Below the pieces are notes generated by a model. It was not told the DNA's origin and did no database searches. It saw only the letters and a program-made list of their open reading frames with translations. This document shows positions 33,572-41,788 of a DNA stretch of 49,528 bases, piece after piece. Positions within the stretch are counted from its first letter, which is position 1. Each line of letters begins with the position of its first letter. This DNA comes from an uncultured Bacteroidales bacterium (GTDB lineage Bacteria > Bacteroidota > Bacteroidia > Bacteroidales > FEN-979). The stretch is from the NCBI GenBank assembly GCA_903945175.1, contig CAJAUM010000018.1, positions 1 through 49,528 of the forward strand, given 5' to 3'. The position numbers and the translations under genes were made by a program.

Positions 33572-34846
33572 CTATTTTCTCAGTAGTTCCGGCTGCGTTT
33601 TCCCAAGCAGGATCGATTCCGACGAAGGCATCGCTATCCCCGTGTTTTCATTGCGTCCCTGAAGGATAAACCGCGGACTTTGGCTCTCCATTTCGGCCAC
33701 AGCCTGTTTGCAGAGTGCCCCTATCTCCCCGCCCTTCACCCGGTTCCAGATCAGCGCCAGCTTCATTCCCGGAAACTGAGTCAGCATCTCAATATCACCA
33801 TCGCTGTCGCCTCCCGCAAAAAGGGGATCATGATTTTTACCGGGCTGGGATTTGATCACCTGATTGATGGCCTCCACCTTTCCGGCCCTCACCGTTTTTA
33901 CCCAGCCGGCTTTGTATTCGGGAATGATTTTCCCGTCGGCGCCGATGGAAAGTTCCATTCCGATCACATGGTCGGCAGGCAGGTTGTAGCCAAAGGTCCC
34001 GATGCCCCCAAATACCTCGACCACCGGCTTGTAACTGGCCGAAACAATATACACTTCAATGCCGTAATCGCGGCAGGTTGTGATTAAGTTCTGCATCTCG
34101 GGAAAAACACGCAGTCCTGAATTAAAGGAACAGGTTACCCTGCCGGCAAGGGTGGTTAAACCGGCAGGCGACTCCAGGGTGTGGCGGCCGATCTGATTGG
34201 CCAGTTCATACGAAATGGCCTCTTTGGCCATGGCCCTCACCTCTTCCACGGTAAAACCGGCAAACAGGAATAGCTCCCACTCGTAAACATAGCTCATCCC
34301 GATACCGGTCGTGCCCATGTATCCATCAGCCAGGAACAGCATCCGGGTGACAAAGTCGTTAAACCGGGGGGTCGCCTTCATCTCCTCCAAGGTCATCTTT
34401 CCGTTGAAACCATTGTAATTATCCAAAATGAACTGGTAATCGTTCATCAGGTCGGCATTGATATCGGCCAGCCTGATTCCCTTGTATTCGTCCGACAATT
34501 GCGTAATTCCGTTGATGGTATCCTTCAGCAGGCTTTTAAACTGTGCCACCGAACATTTAAACCTGAGGTTGAACAGCTGGTAACGCATCACGGCCTCCTC
34601 TACATCAAAATGTGCGCATGTCTGGTCCCAGTCCAGCACAATGTAAGGTATTTCACCTTTTTGATAATACTTTCCACCGAGGCCATTGTCCAAAATCATT
34701 TGGTTCAGAACCTGGTAGTTCCGTTCCGACCAGTTCAGCCTGTCCAGTGAGTTGCCGGATACATATTCAGTTTTTGAACAGTTGGTAAAAAACTGGAATA
34801 AAAGGACCAGGGTGAGGAGGGCGAGGAACCGGGTTTTAGTTTTCAT
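33572..34846 (-). CDS. HAD-superfamily phosphatase lipoprotein (PchP-like)
   Basis: 424 residues. Signal MKTKTRFLALLTLVLLFQFF followed by TNC (lipobox Cys23). HAD motifs: I at LDWDQTC (nucleophile D72, acid/base D74), II at YIVSASYK (Ser), Lys in the AGKVEAINQ region, and IV at FAGGDSDGDIEM. A large helical cap separates motifs I and II. The layout is like phosphorylcholine phosphatases and the phosphoserine phosphatase branch; substrate not determinable. Because of the lipobox it acts outside the cytoplasm. It is first in a leftward operon with a T9SS protein, a lipoprotein and perhaps MarC. Confidence 0.88.
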   Translation of the reverse strand: MKTKTRFLALLTLVLLFQFFTNCSKTEYVSGNSLDRLNWSERNYQVLNQMILDNGLGGKYYQKGEIPYIVLDWDQTCAHFDVEEAVMRYQLFNLRFKCSVAQFKSLLKDTINGITQLSDEYKGIRLADINADLMNDYQFILDNYNGFNGKMTLEEMKATPRFNDFVTRMLFLADGYMGTTGIGMSYVYEWELFLFAGFTVEEVRAMAKEAISYELANQIGRHTLESPAGLTTLAGRVTCSFNSGLRVFPEMQNLITTCRDYGIEVYIVSASYKPVVEVFGGIGTFGYNLPADHVIGMELSIGADGKIIPEYKAGWVKTVRAGKVEAINQVIKSQPGKNHDPLFAGGDSDGDIEMLTQFPGMKLALIWNRVKGGEIGALCKQAVAEMESQSPRFILQGRNENTGIAMPSSESILLGKTQPELLRK

Positions 34847-34905
34847 TGTTGAGATATTAATGGTTATTTGGCTTTGGGATGACCATTGACAGTATGATCC
34901 TAATG

Positions 34906-34913
34906 CAAATATA
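34906..34913 (-). promoter_or_regulatory. Candidate -7 box for the HAD/T9SS operon
   Basis: Minus strand TATATTTG, a perfect TAnnTTTG, 59 nt before the ATG at 34846. The -33 region is a T-run (CTGTTTTATG) at the right distance, without a clear TTG. Confidence 0.45.
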
Positions 34914-34950
34914 AATAAATCGGATTCTCATAAAACAGAAAACCCACAAG

Positions 34951-34981
34951 TTGTCACAATTGCTGAAATTGTGTAACTTTC
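34951..34981 (+). promoter_or_regulatory. Promoter with dyad in the spacer
   Basis: Plus strand TTG (34951-34953), exactly 20 nt, TAACTTTC (34974-34981; one mismatch to TAnnTTTG), about 40 nt before the ATG at 35023. The spacer is almost filled by the inverted repeat CACAATT-GCTGA-AATTGTG (34955-34973). A protein bound there would block polymerase, so a repressor site is a reasonable guess. Confidence 0.45.
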
Positions 34982-35022
34982 GGACAATTCCGAAACAAGA
35001 AATGCTTGCATAAATAGCGGAT

Positions 35023-36417
35023 ATGTCCAGCATACGAAACCTGATCCTCCCCTTTGTTTTATTTGTTTTACTTCATCAACTCTGCCTGGCACAATCTATA
35101 AAAATCATGGGAACGGTCCGGAGCGAGCTCACCAACAAGCCTGTCCCCGAAGCCAATATCAGGATTTACGGCACAAAGCAGGGAACCGCAACGGATAAAA
35201 ACGGCGACTTTACACTGGTTTTGGATCAAATCCCGGCGACAGTTGTCATCAGCTGCATTGGATATGACTATGCAAAATACGATATCTTGAAAAAATCAGC
35301 CACCCCGGTCGTATTATTACTTCGTCCCATCTCTTACATCCTGAAGGAGGTAGAAATATCCGCAGTCAGCCATACCGTGTTGTACGAAGATAAAACCTTT
35401 TCAGTGCTCGATTTTGAGCTGATGGGGGATAATGTCGTGATGCTTGTCTTCCGCAATGTTGCCAAACGGGCCGGGATGGTCCTGCTAAGCCGGGGCGGCG
35501 ACACCCTGGCCGTTGAGGACCTGCCCGGGCTCCCGCCTGACATGCTTTGCAAAGATTTCCTTTCAAACGTGCACTATTATGCAAAAACAGGAAAGGCATA
35601 CCAGTGCTATTATGATCCGGAGCGACAAACCCTTGATTTCCTCCACCCGACCTCGATTGATTCGCTGGAAAAATTTGTAAGGCCATACCTGTTCCGGATT
35701 TCCGGCCGCCTCTATTTCCAGGAAAAAGTTTTGGGCGGGTTCGGAACATCCATTGCCTATTTCAGCAAGGATGGAGGAAAACGCTACATTAAGAATAGCA
35801 TGAATGACAAAAAAATATCGGAATACCGCGATGACATGGAATTCTACCTCGGGTGGAACGGTGCAATCGGTAGCTATGTGTTCCCCTCCGATGACATTGA
35901 AAGCGAGGAAAGGTTTAACTTTTCAATTCCACAGGGAGAAGGAGGGGCGTATGGTAAAAACGAAGCCCGGGCCCACCAATTCGAATTCTACAACATGATC
36001 TACCCGCTGATCAAACTCAATGAAGACAGCATGGCCTTCTTCAACTTCGGAAGTGACCTTATCGAAATACTCGATCCCGATGGCAGGGTAATCTCAACTG
36101 TTCCCATAAGTTTTCACAAGGGATCCGTTGGAATCAACCCCCTGGGGAAGAATGACCGTGCTATAAACGACGGCTGGCGGTGGGGAACCAGGATCCTCGA
36201 CGACGAAGCAACGCATAACCTTTATACCATTTTCCTGCGGAGCGGCATGGTGATGATCAGGAAAATCGATCTGAAAACCGGGAAGCTGGACGAAGGGACT
36301 GTCATCCCCTTCCTCTTCCCCGAAAAGATAAAGATCTACAAGGGCGAAGCCTATTTCCTTTGTAAGGAGAGCGGCATCACCGAAAACTGGAAACTGGTAA
36401 AATGCAGCATCCGATGA
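35023..36417 (+). CDS. Exported CarboxypepD_reg-like protein
   Basis: 464 residues. Signal peptide MSSIRNLILPFVLFVLLHQL…AQ. Residues about 27-105 are a carboxypeptidase-regulatory-like beta-sandwich (GTVRSELTNKPVPEANIRIY, GTKQGTATDKNGDFTL, VVISCIGYDYAKYDI). The rest has propeller-like strands (FSVLDFELMGDNVVMLVFRN, AGMVLLSRGG…LAVEDLPGLP) and a late MVMIRKIDLKTGKLDE. There is no T9SS tail and no TonB-receptor barrel, so it may stay in the periplasm or associate with the outer membrane. The next gene starts 26 bp after its stop and also has a CarboxypepD_reg domain, so the two probably work together. Confidence 0.82.
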   Translation: MSSIRNLILPFVLFVLLHQLCLAQSIKIMGTVRSELTNKPVPEANIRIYGTKQGTATDKNGDFTLVLDQIPATVVISCIGYDYAKYDILKKSATPVVLLLRPISYILKEVEISAVSHTVLYEDKTFSVLDFELMGDNVVMLVFRNVAKRAGMVLLSRGGDTLAVEDLPGLPPDMLCKDFLSNVHYYAKTGKAYQCYYDPERQTLDFLHPTSIDSLEKFVRPYLFRISGRLYFQEKVLGGFGTSIAYFSKDGGKRYIKNSMNDKKISEYRDDMEFYLGWNGAIGSYVFPSDDIESEERFNFSIPQGEGGAYGKNEARAHQFEFYNMIYPLIKLNEDSMAFFNFGSDLIEILDPDGRVISTVPISFHKGSVGINPLGKNDRAINDGWRWGTRILDDEATHNLYTIFLRSGMVMIRKIDLKTGKLDEGTVIPFLFPEKIKIYKGEAYFLCKESGITENWKLVKCSIR

Positions 36418-36443
36418 AACACACCCTGTACCCACAAAAAAAC

Positions 36444-38225
36444 ATGAAACGCATTGCAGCATCATTCCTCCTGCTTATTTGCACTTTCTCCTCCTTTTCA
36501 CAAACGATCATACAGGGCAAGGTCAGGGACTCAAAAACAAACGAAGAGCTTCCCTGGTGCAGCATCTCCGTCAAAGGGACCAAAAAAGGGGCCATCACCA
36601 ACAGTGAGGGGACCTATGTGATATCTGTCAGCATACCGAAGGACACCCTGCTCTTATCCTATGTAGGATACAGATCAATCGAATTCCCGTCGTCGGGGTT
36701 GTCCCGCAAAAGCACGGTGTTCATGGAAAGAATGGATATTCAGCTGGAAGAGGTCACCGTTCATGCCGATAACGATTACCTCTACGACATCCTTGAAAAG
36801 TGCAGGAAAAAGCTGCTGAAGGATAAGCGCTATCATGAAGCCAAAGTCTATTATGGCATTGAAACCCAAACAAATGAGCAGCCGATCGAATTGCTGGAAT
36901 GTTACTATAACGGGTATATGAAGGGATCTTCCATTGAAAACCTGACCTTCAGGAATGGCAGGATCGGGCTGGCCGAGCTGGACCAGCGTTATTTTCTCAC
37001 CCTGAACTCTTCAAAGGCCATCAGCCAGATGAACCTGGTCCGGCAGGATCCCGATTACCCTTCTATTCCTTTGCACTTCGCGAAAAAAGATCTGAAAAAG
37101 ATGTTTCAGCTTGCCATGAAACCGGGTGAAAACGGCCTCTACCATATCGGGTTTCAACCATGGAAAGAGGCCGGCAATCACTTTTCAGGAGATCTGTGGA
37201 TTGACAGGAAAACCCTTGCCCTGGTGAAAATTGACCTGGCCATCGATGCTGCGGCCCGGCACCCATTTGTCCCCATATTTAAGGTTGACCGACTGAGCAA
37301 CGTGGACATAAAGATCAGCCATACCTTTAAAAATGATGGGTTCTCCGAAAACCTCGATCATATAAACTTCAGTTACCACGTCACCTATAAAAGTGTAAGG
37401 GAAAACCTTGCGGACATGGACCCGTTGGTAGTTACCCGGGAGATCACCACCCATGGCATCCTCTGTTTTTATGATTACGACGATCCCTTTATCATCCCCT
37501 GGTTTGATTATGATGCCAACTATGATGATTACAGGAAAATGTCGATCATCCCGTTTAACAAAATTTTCTGGGACAACAACAACACCCTGATTCTCACTGC
37601 AAAGCAAAAAGAGAGCCTCGGCTTCTTCGCAGATAGCGGGCTGTTGGTCAATTTCGGAGATGGAAACTTTGGAAAGGATTTTCTGACCCTCACCCATTAC
37701 GATTCAACCTTATACGAGAATTGCTATACCTTCTGGGATCCCGTTAAACGGTTTTCACTGAACAGGAGCCTGCCCCAGAACAAGATCTACTCGCAGAGGC
37801 AGATCAATAGCAGCATTATGACCGACCAGTACAACCTGGACATCCTGAAGGTGCAGCTGCTACTCGATGTTACACGGGCCGGCGATGCCTTTTCCTTCAG
37901 GTCCTTTACTGTTTTTGACGAAAAAAAAACACATTTTCATCTTCCCGATGAACCCGAAACAAAGGCATTTCTGAATATCTTTTTCGATCTCTGTGAAATT
38001 GAACGAAGAAAAATGGGAAAGACACTGAACACAGGGGATTACGCCATCAGCCAAATCGATTCAGTGTACCGGACTACCTTTAAAGGGATGAATCAGACAA
38101 CAGCCAAATACCTGGAGGAGGCGAAACTGGGTAAAAATAAAAAAGCCCTGCTAAAATGGAATGCCTTCGTATTGGAAAACCTGGACATTGATAACCTGAA
38201 ACTTTTACAACCATTCTCTCGATGA
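36444..38225 (+). CDS. Exported CarboxypepD_reg-like protein, DUF5686-like size
   Basis: 593 residues from the ATG at 36444. An ATG at 36414 overlaps the upstream TGA (ATGA), but the signal peptide starts at MKRIAASFLLLICTFSSFSQ. Residues about 21-105 are a CarboxypepD_reg-like domain (IIQGKVRDSKTNEELPWCSI, GAITNSEGTYVISV, LLLSYVGYRSIEF). The long remainder has a helical part (YDILEKCRKKLLKDKRYHEA) and then strands with HFSGDLWIDRKTLALVKIDL, as seen in Bacteroidota outer-membrane-associated proteins. No catalytic motif found. Paired with the preceding gene. Confidence 0.8.
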   Translation: MKRIAASFLLLICTFSSFSQTIIQGKVRDSKTNEELPWCSISVKGTKKGAITNSEGTYVISVSIPKDTLLLSYVGYRSIEFPSSGLSRKSTVFMERMDIQLEEVTVHADNDYLYDILEKCRKKLLKDKRYHEAKVYYGIETQTNEQPIELLECYYNGYMKGSSIENLTFRNGRIGLAELDQRYFLTLNSSKAISQMNLVRQDPDYPSIPLHFAKKDLKKMFQLAMKPGENGLYHIGFQPWKEAGNHFSGDLWIDRKTLALVKIDLAIDAAARHPFVPIFKVDRLSNVDIKISHTFKNDGFSENLDHINFSYHVTYKSVRENLADMDPLVVTREITTHGILCFYDYDDPFIIPWFDYDANYDDYRKMSIIPFNKIFWDNNNTLILTAKQKESLGFFADSGLLVNFGDGNFGKDFLTLTHYDSTLYENCYTFWDPVKRFSLNRSLPQNKIYSQRQINSSIMTDQYNLDILKVQLLLDVTRAGDAFSFRSFTVFDEKKTHFHLPDEPETKAFLNIFFDLCEIERRKMGKTLNTGDYAISQIDSVYRTTFKGMNQTTAKYLEEAKLGKNKKALLKWNAFVLENLDIDNLKLLQPFSR

Positions 38226-38233
38226 AACTAAAA

Positions 38234-38974
38234 TCAATTCTTTGACAGAAACGGGATCCCGATGGTATGAAGGATATCCTTCGTTGCACAATCGGTAACT
38301 TCAGGTGTCGTTGGCAACTGAAAGCCACAGCAATGACTTTTTTTATACCCGCTTACCTTTGGTGTTCCGGCAAAAACACCCATGTACAAAACATGAAGCC
38401 GTTCATAGAGATATCCTGTACTATCGAATACAATCTGGGAATAGGGCCAAAGGGTTTGCAGGATTTTTTCTTCACTCGCCTTTAGCAGTTGGTTATCGCA
38501 TTTATCCAAATTCAAATCCTCTGTTTGATACCTATCCCGATCACCCGTTTCCCGTTCTAATGACCTCCAGTCTCCAGTTCCATCACCATATTCAATCTGC
38601 CAGTTGATGTTTCCGAATATGCAGCGTTTGTTTAAAGAAGGTGGCCTGCCTCCCTTCGCCGCTATGGGTCTGAAGATAAAAAGGCTGTCCAAAGGAGGAA
38701 GATAGGTATAGATCATCTTTATCAGGTCAGGTAAATCACCGTCCTTAGAAAGGGTATGAACCAGCAGTTGTAAATATAAACTGTCACAATTCATTGCGAC
38801 CTCTTCGAAGAAGGACGAAGGATCCGTGAATCCGTTTACCGAGATGGAATCAACCTCTCGGGTTGAATTTTCAAGGTAATTCTGAACCCTGAACCTGATT
38901 TTTACTTTTGGCACGAAATTACGCTGAACCATAGCCAGGGTTGTGCCCATATGTTCGTCAATTTTTACAGACAT
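38234..38974 (-). CDS. Hypothetical protein
   Basis: 246 residues with no signal peptide or membrane helix. It contains IRFRVQNYLENSTREVDSIS, PPLDSLFIFRPIAAKGGRPP, a Trp-rich middle (NINWQIEYGDGTGDWRSLER) and several Cys residues near the C-terminus (SHCCGFQ, VTDCATKD). No family recognised. It converges on the CarboxypepD_reg gene with 8 bp between stops and is divergent from the 39123 gene. The gene is AT-richer than its neighbours on the left, and it may be an acquired orphan. Confidence 0.65.
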   Translation of the reverse strand: MSVKIDEHMGTTLAMVQRNFVPKVKIRFRVQNYLENSTREVDSISVNGFTDPSSFFEEVAMNCDSLYLQLLVHTLSKDGDLPDLIKMIYTYLPPLDSLFIFRPIAAKGGRPPSLNKRCIFGNINWQIEYGDGTGDWRSLERETGDRDRYQTEDLNLDKCDNQLLKASEEKILQTLWPYSQIVFDSTGYLYERLHVLYMGVFAGTPKVSGYKKSHCCGFQLPTTPEVTDCATKDILHTIGIPFLSKN

Positions 38975-39122
38975 AATGGTGGCTTTTATATGACTAAGAC
39001 AACGGAGGAGTCAAAAATGTTGCAAGGTGATGATAATTTTATTTCATCCTGAAATTCCGGGTGGAGATTACGTTGTGGATATGTTCAGGATGTTTAATAC
39101 ATTTGTATCATAAACCGGTGTG

Positions 39123-39866
39123 ATGTGTAAGAAAGGAAATACCCTCCTGTCCGATCCGGAAAAAGTATCGGGTCCCTTGTATGACTATCCAAATCCTATT
39201 TCCTTGAAATCTATTGCTGTAAGCATGGTATCTTTAGGAATGATTGTCGGAATAATCCTGTTGTTCCTCATTCCTTTTCAGGGCTGCAAGAAACCGGAAA
39301 CGGTAGAGCCTGACACCGTAAGGGTTTATAAACCAAACATTTACATCTACCCGCAACAACCGTTGAATCTGAAGGTATTGGTGTCATTTCCAAAAGGGGG
39401 GAAGATGGTGACATCAATCCCGGCTTATAAAAATGGCTGGGATGTGCACGTTGATGCCACCGGAAAAATTGATGATCAATACGAGTACCTGTTCTACGAA
39501 AGCGACCAGCCAAATGAATGGCAAACCAGGACAGGCTGGATTATTGAGAAAGAAATGCTAATGAGCTTCTTTCAGAAAAACATGGCTGAATACATGTTCA
39601 GTCAAAAGGAGATTAAGGACTTTACCGATTACTGGATACCGAAATTAACAACCTTCAGATATTACCTTATCTATCCCCAGGAAAAAGCGATTATTGAAAA
39701 TTTAATCCAGGTTGATTATTCAACCCATCCGGATAATTCTTTGAGATTGTTTTATGCGATCAGGGGAACCGATAAAGTCACCTCCGTCGGACAGCATCCG
39801 GTCGACCGCAGTTTCAGGCGGGCAGGATTTTTTACAACAGAATGGGGAGTGATCATCAGGCAATGA
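39123..39866 (+). CDS. Predicted membrane or lipoprotein of unknown function
   Basis: 247 residues from the ATG at 39123; the frame begins one codon earlier with GTG. A hydrophobic stretch at about 34-52 (MVSLGMIVGIILLFLIPFQG followed by Cys-Lys-Lys) looks like a lipobox, so translation from the Met at 39225 would give a standard lipoprotein. The longer form would have an N-terminal cytoplasmic tail. The mature part has KPNIYIYPQQPLNLKVLVSF, GWDVHVDATGKIDDQYEYLF, YESDQPNEWQTRTGWIIEKE and YWIPKLTTFRYYLIYPQ, a conserved style of Bacteroidota protein without known function. A TACATTTG box at 39098-39105 lies just upstream. Confidence 0.75.
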   Translation: MCKKGNTLLSDPEKVSGPLYDYPNPISLKSIAVSMVSLGMIVGIILLFLIPFQGCKKPETVEPDTVRVYKPNIYIYPQQPLNLKVLVSFPKGGKMVTSIPAYKNGWDVHVDATGKIDDQYEYLFYESDQPNEWQTRTGWIIEKEMLMSFFQKNMAEYMFSQKEIKDFTDYWIPKLTTFRYYLIYPQEKAIIENLIQVDYSTHPDNSLRLFYAIRGTDKVTSVGQHPVDRSFRRAGFFTTEWGVIIRQ

Positions 39867-39871
39867 TTCTC

Positions 39872-40471
39872 CTACCTTTTCCTGCTCAGCATGTTCTTTA
39901 CTGACCCGAAGCCGATGGTCCTGCATATATCCCGGATCATTTCGGTTTGTTTGGTCTCCGGGCTGATGAGCCCCTCCCGAAGCATGAGCGCAAGATAGTC
40001 GTGGTCGAGGGCGCCGAAATAGGTGCCCAGCACGCAGCCTGTGGCACTCAAACCGCAAAGGAACACGGTGTTCACCCCGCGCACTTTTAAAAGGCTGTCG
40101 AGGCAGGTCTTCGCGAAGGCATCCTGGTACTGCTTGATGACTTTGGGATCACTGTCGGCGATGGCCACTGATTTTGGATATTCAAATCCATCGGTACCCG
40201 GTTGCGGCCCCCGCAATACATCATGATGGTAGATCCGGATCACCGGCAGGTTGTTTTTGTGAAAAAGAGCGATCGCACTGTTGATTGTATCCAGTGCGGT
40301 TTTTTTATCCCCTTCCGACATGTGAGGAAGGTAATCGTTCTGCAGATCGATGACCAGCAACGCCGGATAGATCTCCTTGCCAAGCTGTCCGGCCGAGATC
40401 TTTTCCTGGGCCTTCAGCATGGGACAGATCATGCAAAAACAAAGTACCAGGGTGACGGTTAGATTTTTCAT
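39872..40471 (-). CDS. Exported isochorismatase-like cysteine hydrolase
   Basis: 199 residues. Signal peptide MKNLTVTLVLCFCMICPMLK, Ala-Gln, so the enzyme is periplasmic, unusual for this family. Catalytic triad candidates: Asp42 in LLVIDLQNDYL, Lys113 in VIKQYQDAF and Cys146 in LCGLSATGCVLGT, all in the standard places. The family hydrolyses amides (nicotinamide, N-carbamoyl compounds) or the isochorismate ether; the substrate cannot be told. It converges on the 39123 gene with 5 bp between the stops, and is divergent from the BMP-type binding protein. Confidence 0.88.
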   Translation of the reverse strand: MKNLTVTLVLCFCMICPMLKAQEKISAGQLGKEIYPALLVIDLQNDYLPHMSEGDKKTALDTINSAIALFHKNNLPVIRIYHHDVLRGPQPGTDGFEYPKSVAIADSDPKVIKQYQDAFAKTCLDSLLKVRGVNTVFLCGLSATGCVLGTYFGALDHDYLALMLREGLISPETKQTEMIRDICRTIGFGSVKNMLSRKR

Positions 40472-40650
40472 ATGCTTTTATTAAAAGTTTGGCTCTGCGG
40501 ATAAATGTATGAAAAAAAAGATCTGCAAAAGAAAAGCGGTCTGCCAACCGTGAAAATTTGTCGCTGAACACATTACAAAGGAATACGAAAAACACACCGG
40601 GCCAGTCCCGCGTCACGATTTTACCTAATTTTGCAAAAAAATTCAACCCG

Positions 40651-41679
40651 ATGAATAAGCCCGCAGGCACGCTGCTTTTTTTCCTGATCGCTACCCTGTG
40701 GGTTATAACATCCTGTAAAAAAGAGGACAACCTCCCCACGCAAACGGTCAGTGTAGCCATACTGGCCCAGGGCACCACCTTCGATGATCTTTCATTTCTC
40801 CAGAGCTGTAAAACAGGTCTCGAACGGGCAAAGAAGGATTTCAGCTTCGAGACGGCTTATAACATCGATACCACCACCAACAGGTACACCGAAAGGCTGG
40901 AATACTATGGCAGCCTGAATTTCGACCTGATCATCGCCGTAGGCTATATGTGGAACGAAGCCGTGGTAACGGCTGCTAAAAAGCACCCCGGGTCGCGGTT
41001 CATCCTGGTGGATGCTCAATTGTCGGAACCCCAGCCCAACGCTGTGAGCATTTTGTTCGATGTGGACGAAGTGGCCTATCCGCTGGGCTTTTTATCGGCA
41101 TGGTGGGCCAGCAGTCACGACAGGCAAAACCCGGCAGTGGGATTCGTCGGGGCTCTTGAGATCCCGGCAATCAGGCAGTTTACCGAACCCTTCCTCAACG
41201 GGGTTGAACGGTTCAACCAGAAATACGGAAAATCAGTGACCCATCATGGCGCTTATGCCGGATCTTTCATCGATTCGGGGTTGGGCAGGCATCTTGCCGA
41301 CAGCCTCATTACACTGGGCTCCGATGTGATGTTCGGGGTGGGCGGGCAAACCGGGAACGGAGTCCTCCTCCAGGCCAAAGAACGCGGGATGACGGGCATC
41401 GGGGTCGATGTCGATCAGTATTACTCCTTCCCGGAGGTTAAGGATATCCTGGTCTCTTCGGCCATGAAAAGCCTGGACAATGCCATTTATGCTGTGATTA
41501 AATCTTTCATCAACAGCACCTTTAAAGGCGGCAGCATCTATACCGGGAACCTTGAGAACCAGGGTGTCCAGCTTGCTCCCTGGCACGATTACAACGCGCA
41601 GATACCCGACAGCGTAAAACTTGCCGTTGACCATATCAAAGCCGGCATCATCGACGGCAGCATCTCCACCGGCTGGTAA
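40651..41679 (+). CDS. BMP/PnrA-type substrate-binding lipoprotein
   Basis: 342 residues from the ATG at 40651. A frame 31 codons longer contains the perfect -7 box TAATTTTG (40626-40633), so transcription starts inside it. Signal MNKPAGTLLFFLIATLWVIT followed by SC (Cys22) and Lys-Lys. BMP-family blocks: VAILAQGTTFDDLSFLQSCK (in place of the usual G-x-x-DxSFN), LNFDLIIAVGYMW, GSRFILVDAQL, YPLGFLSAWWA, VGFVGALEIPAIRQFTEPFL, DVMFGVGGQTGNGVL, GVDVDQYY. Relatives bind purine nucleosides or other ligands for ABC uptake, yet no permease or ATPase gene adjoins, so it may work with a transporter elsewhere. Confidence 0.87.
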   Translation: MNKPAGTLLFFLIATLWVITSCKKEDNLPTQTVSVAILAQGTTFDDLSFLQSCKTGLERAKKDFSFETAYNIDTTTNRYTERLEYYGSLNFDLIIAVGYMWNEAVVTAAKKHPGSRFILVDAQLSEPQPNAVSILFDVDEVAYPLGFLSAWWASSHDRQNPAVGFVGALEIPAIRQFTEPFLNGVERFNQKYGKSVTHHGAYAGSFIDSGLGRHLADSLITLGSDVMFGVGGQTGNGVLLQAKERGMTGIGVDVDQYYSFPEVKDILVSSAMKSLDNAIYAVIKSFINSTFKGGSIYTGNLENQGVQLAPWHDYNAQIPDSVKLAVDHIKAGIIDGSISTGW

Positions 41680-41788
41680 GTTGACTGCGTCCCTCAGCGG
41701 GCCAACATAATTCCTGATAAAAAACCTCCCGGATCTCCGACTTTTTCCTAATTTTATCCATTGAGCTATTCATCAAACCAGCCATCCC

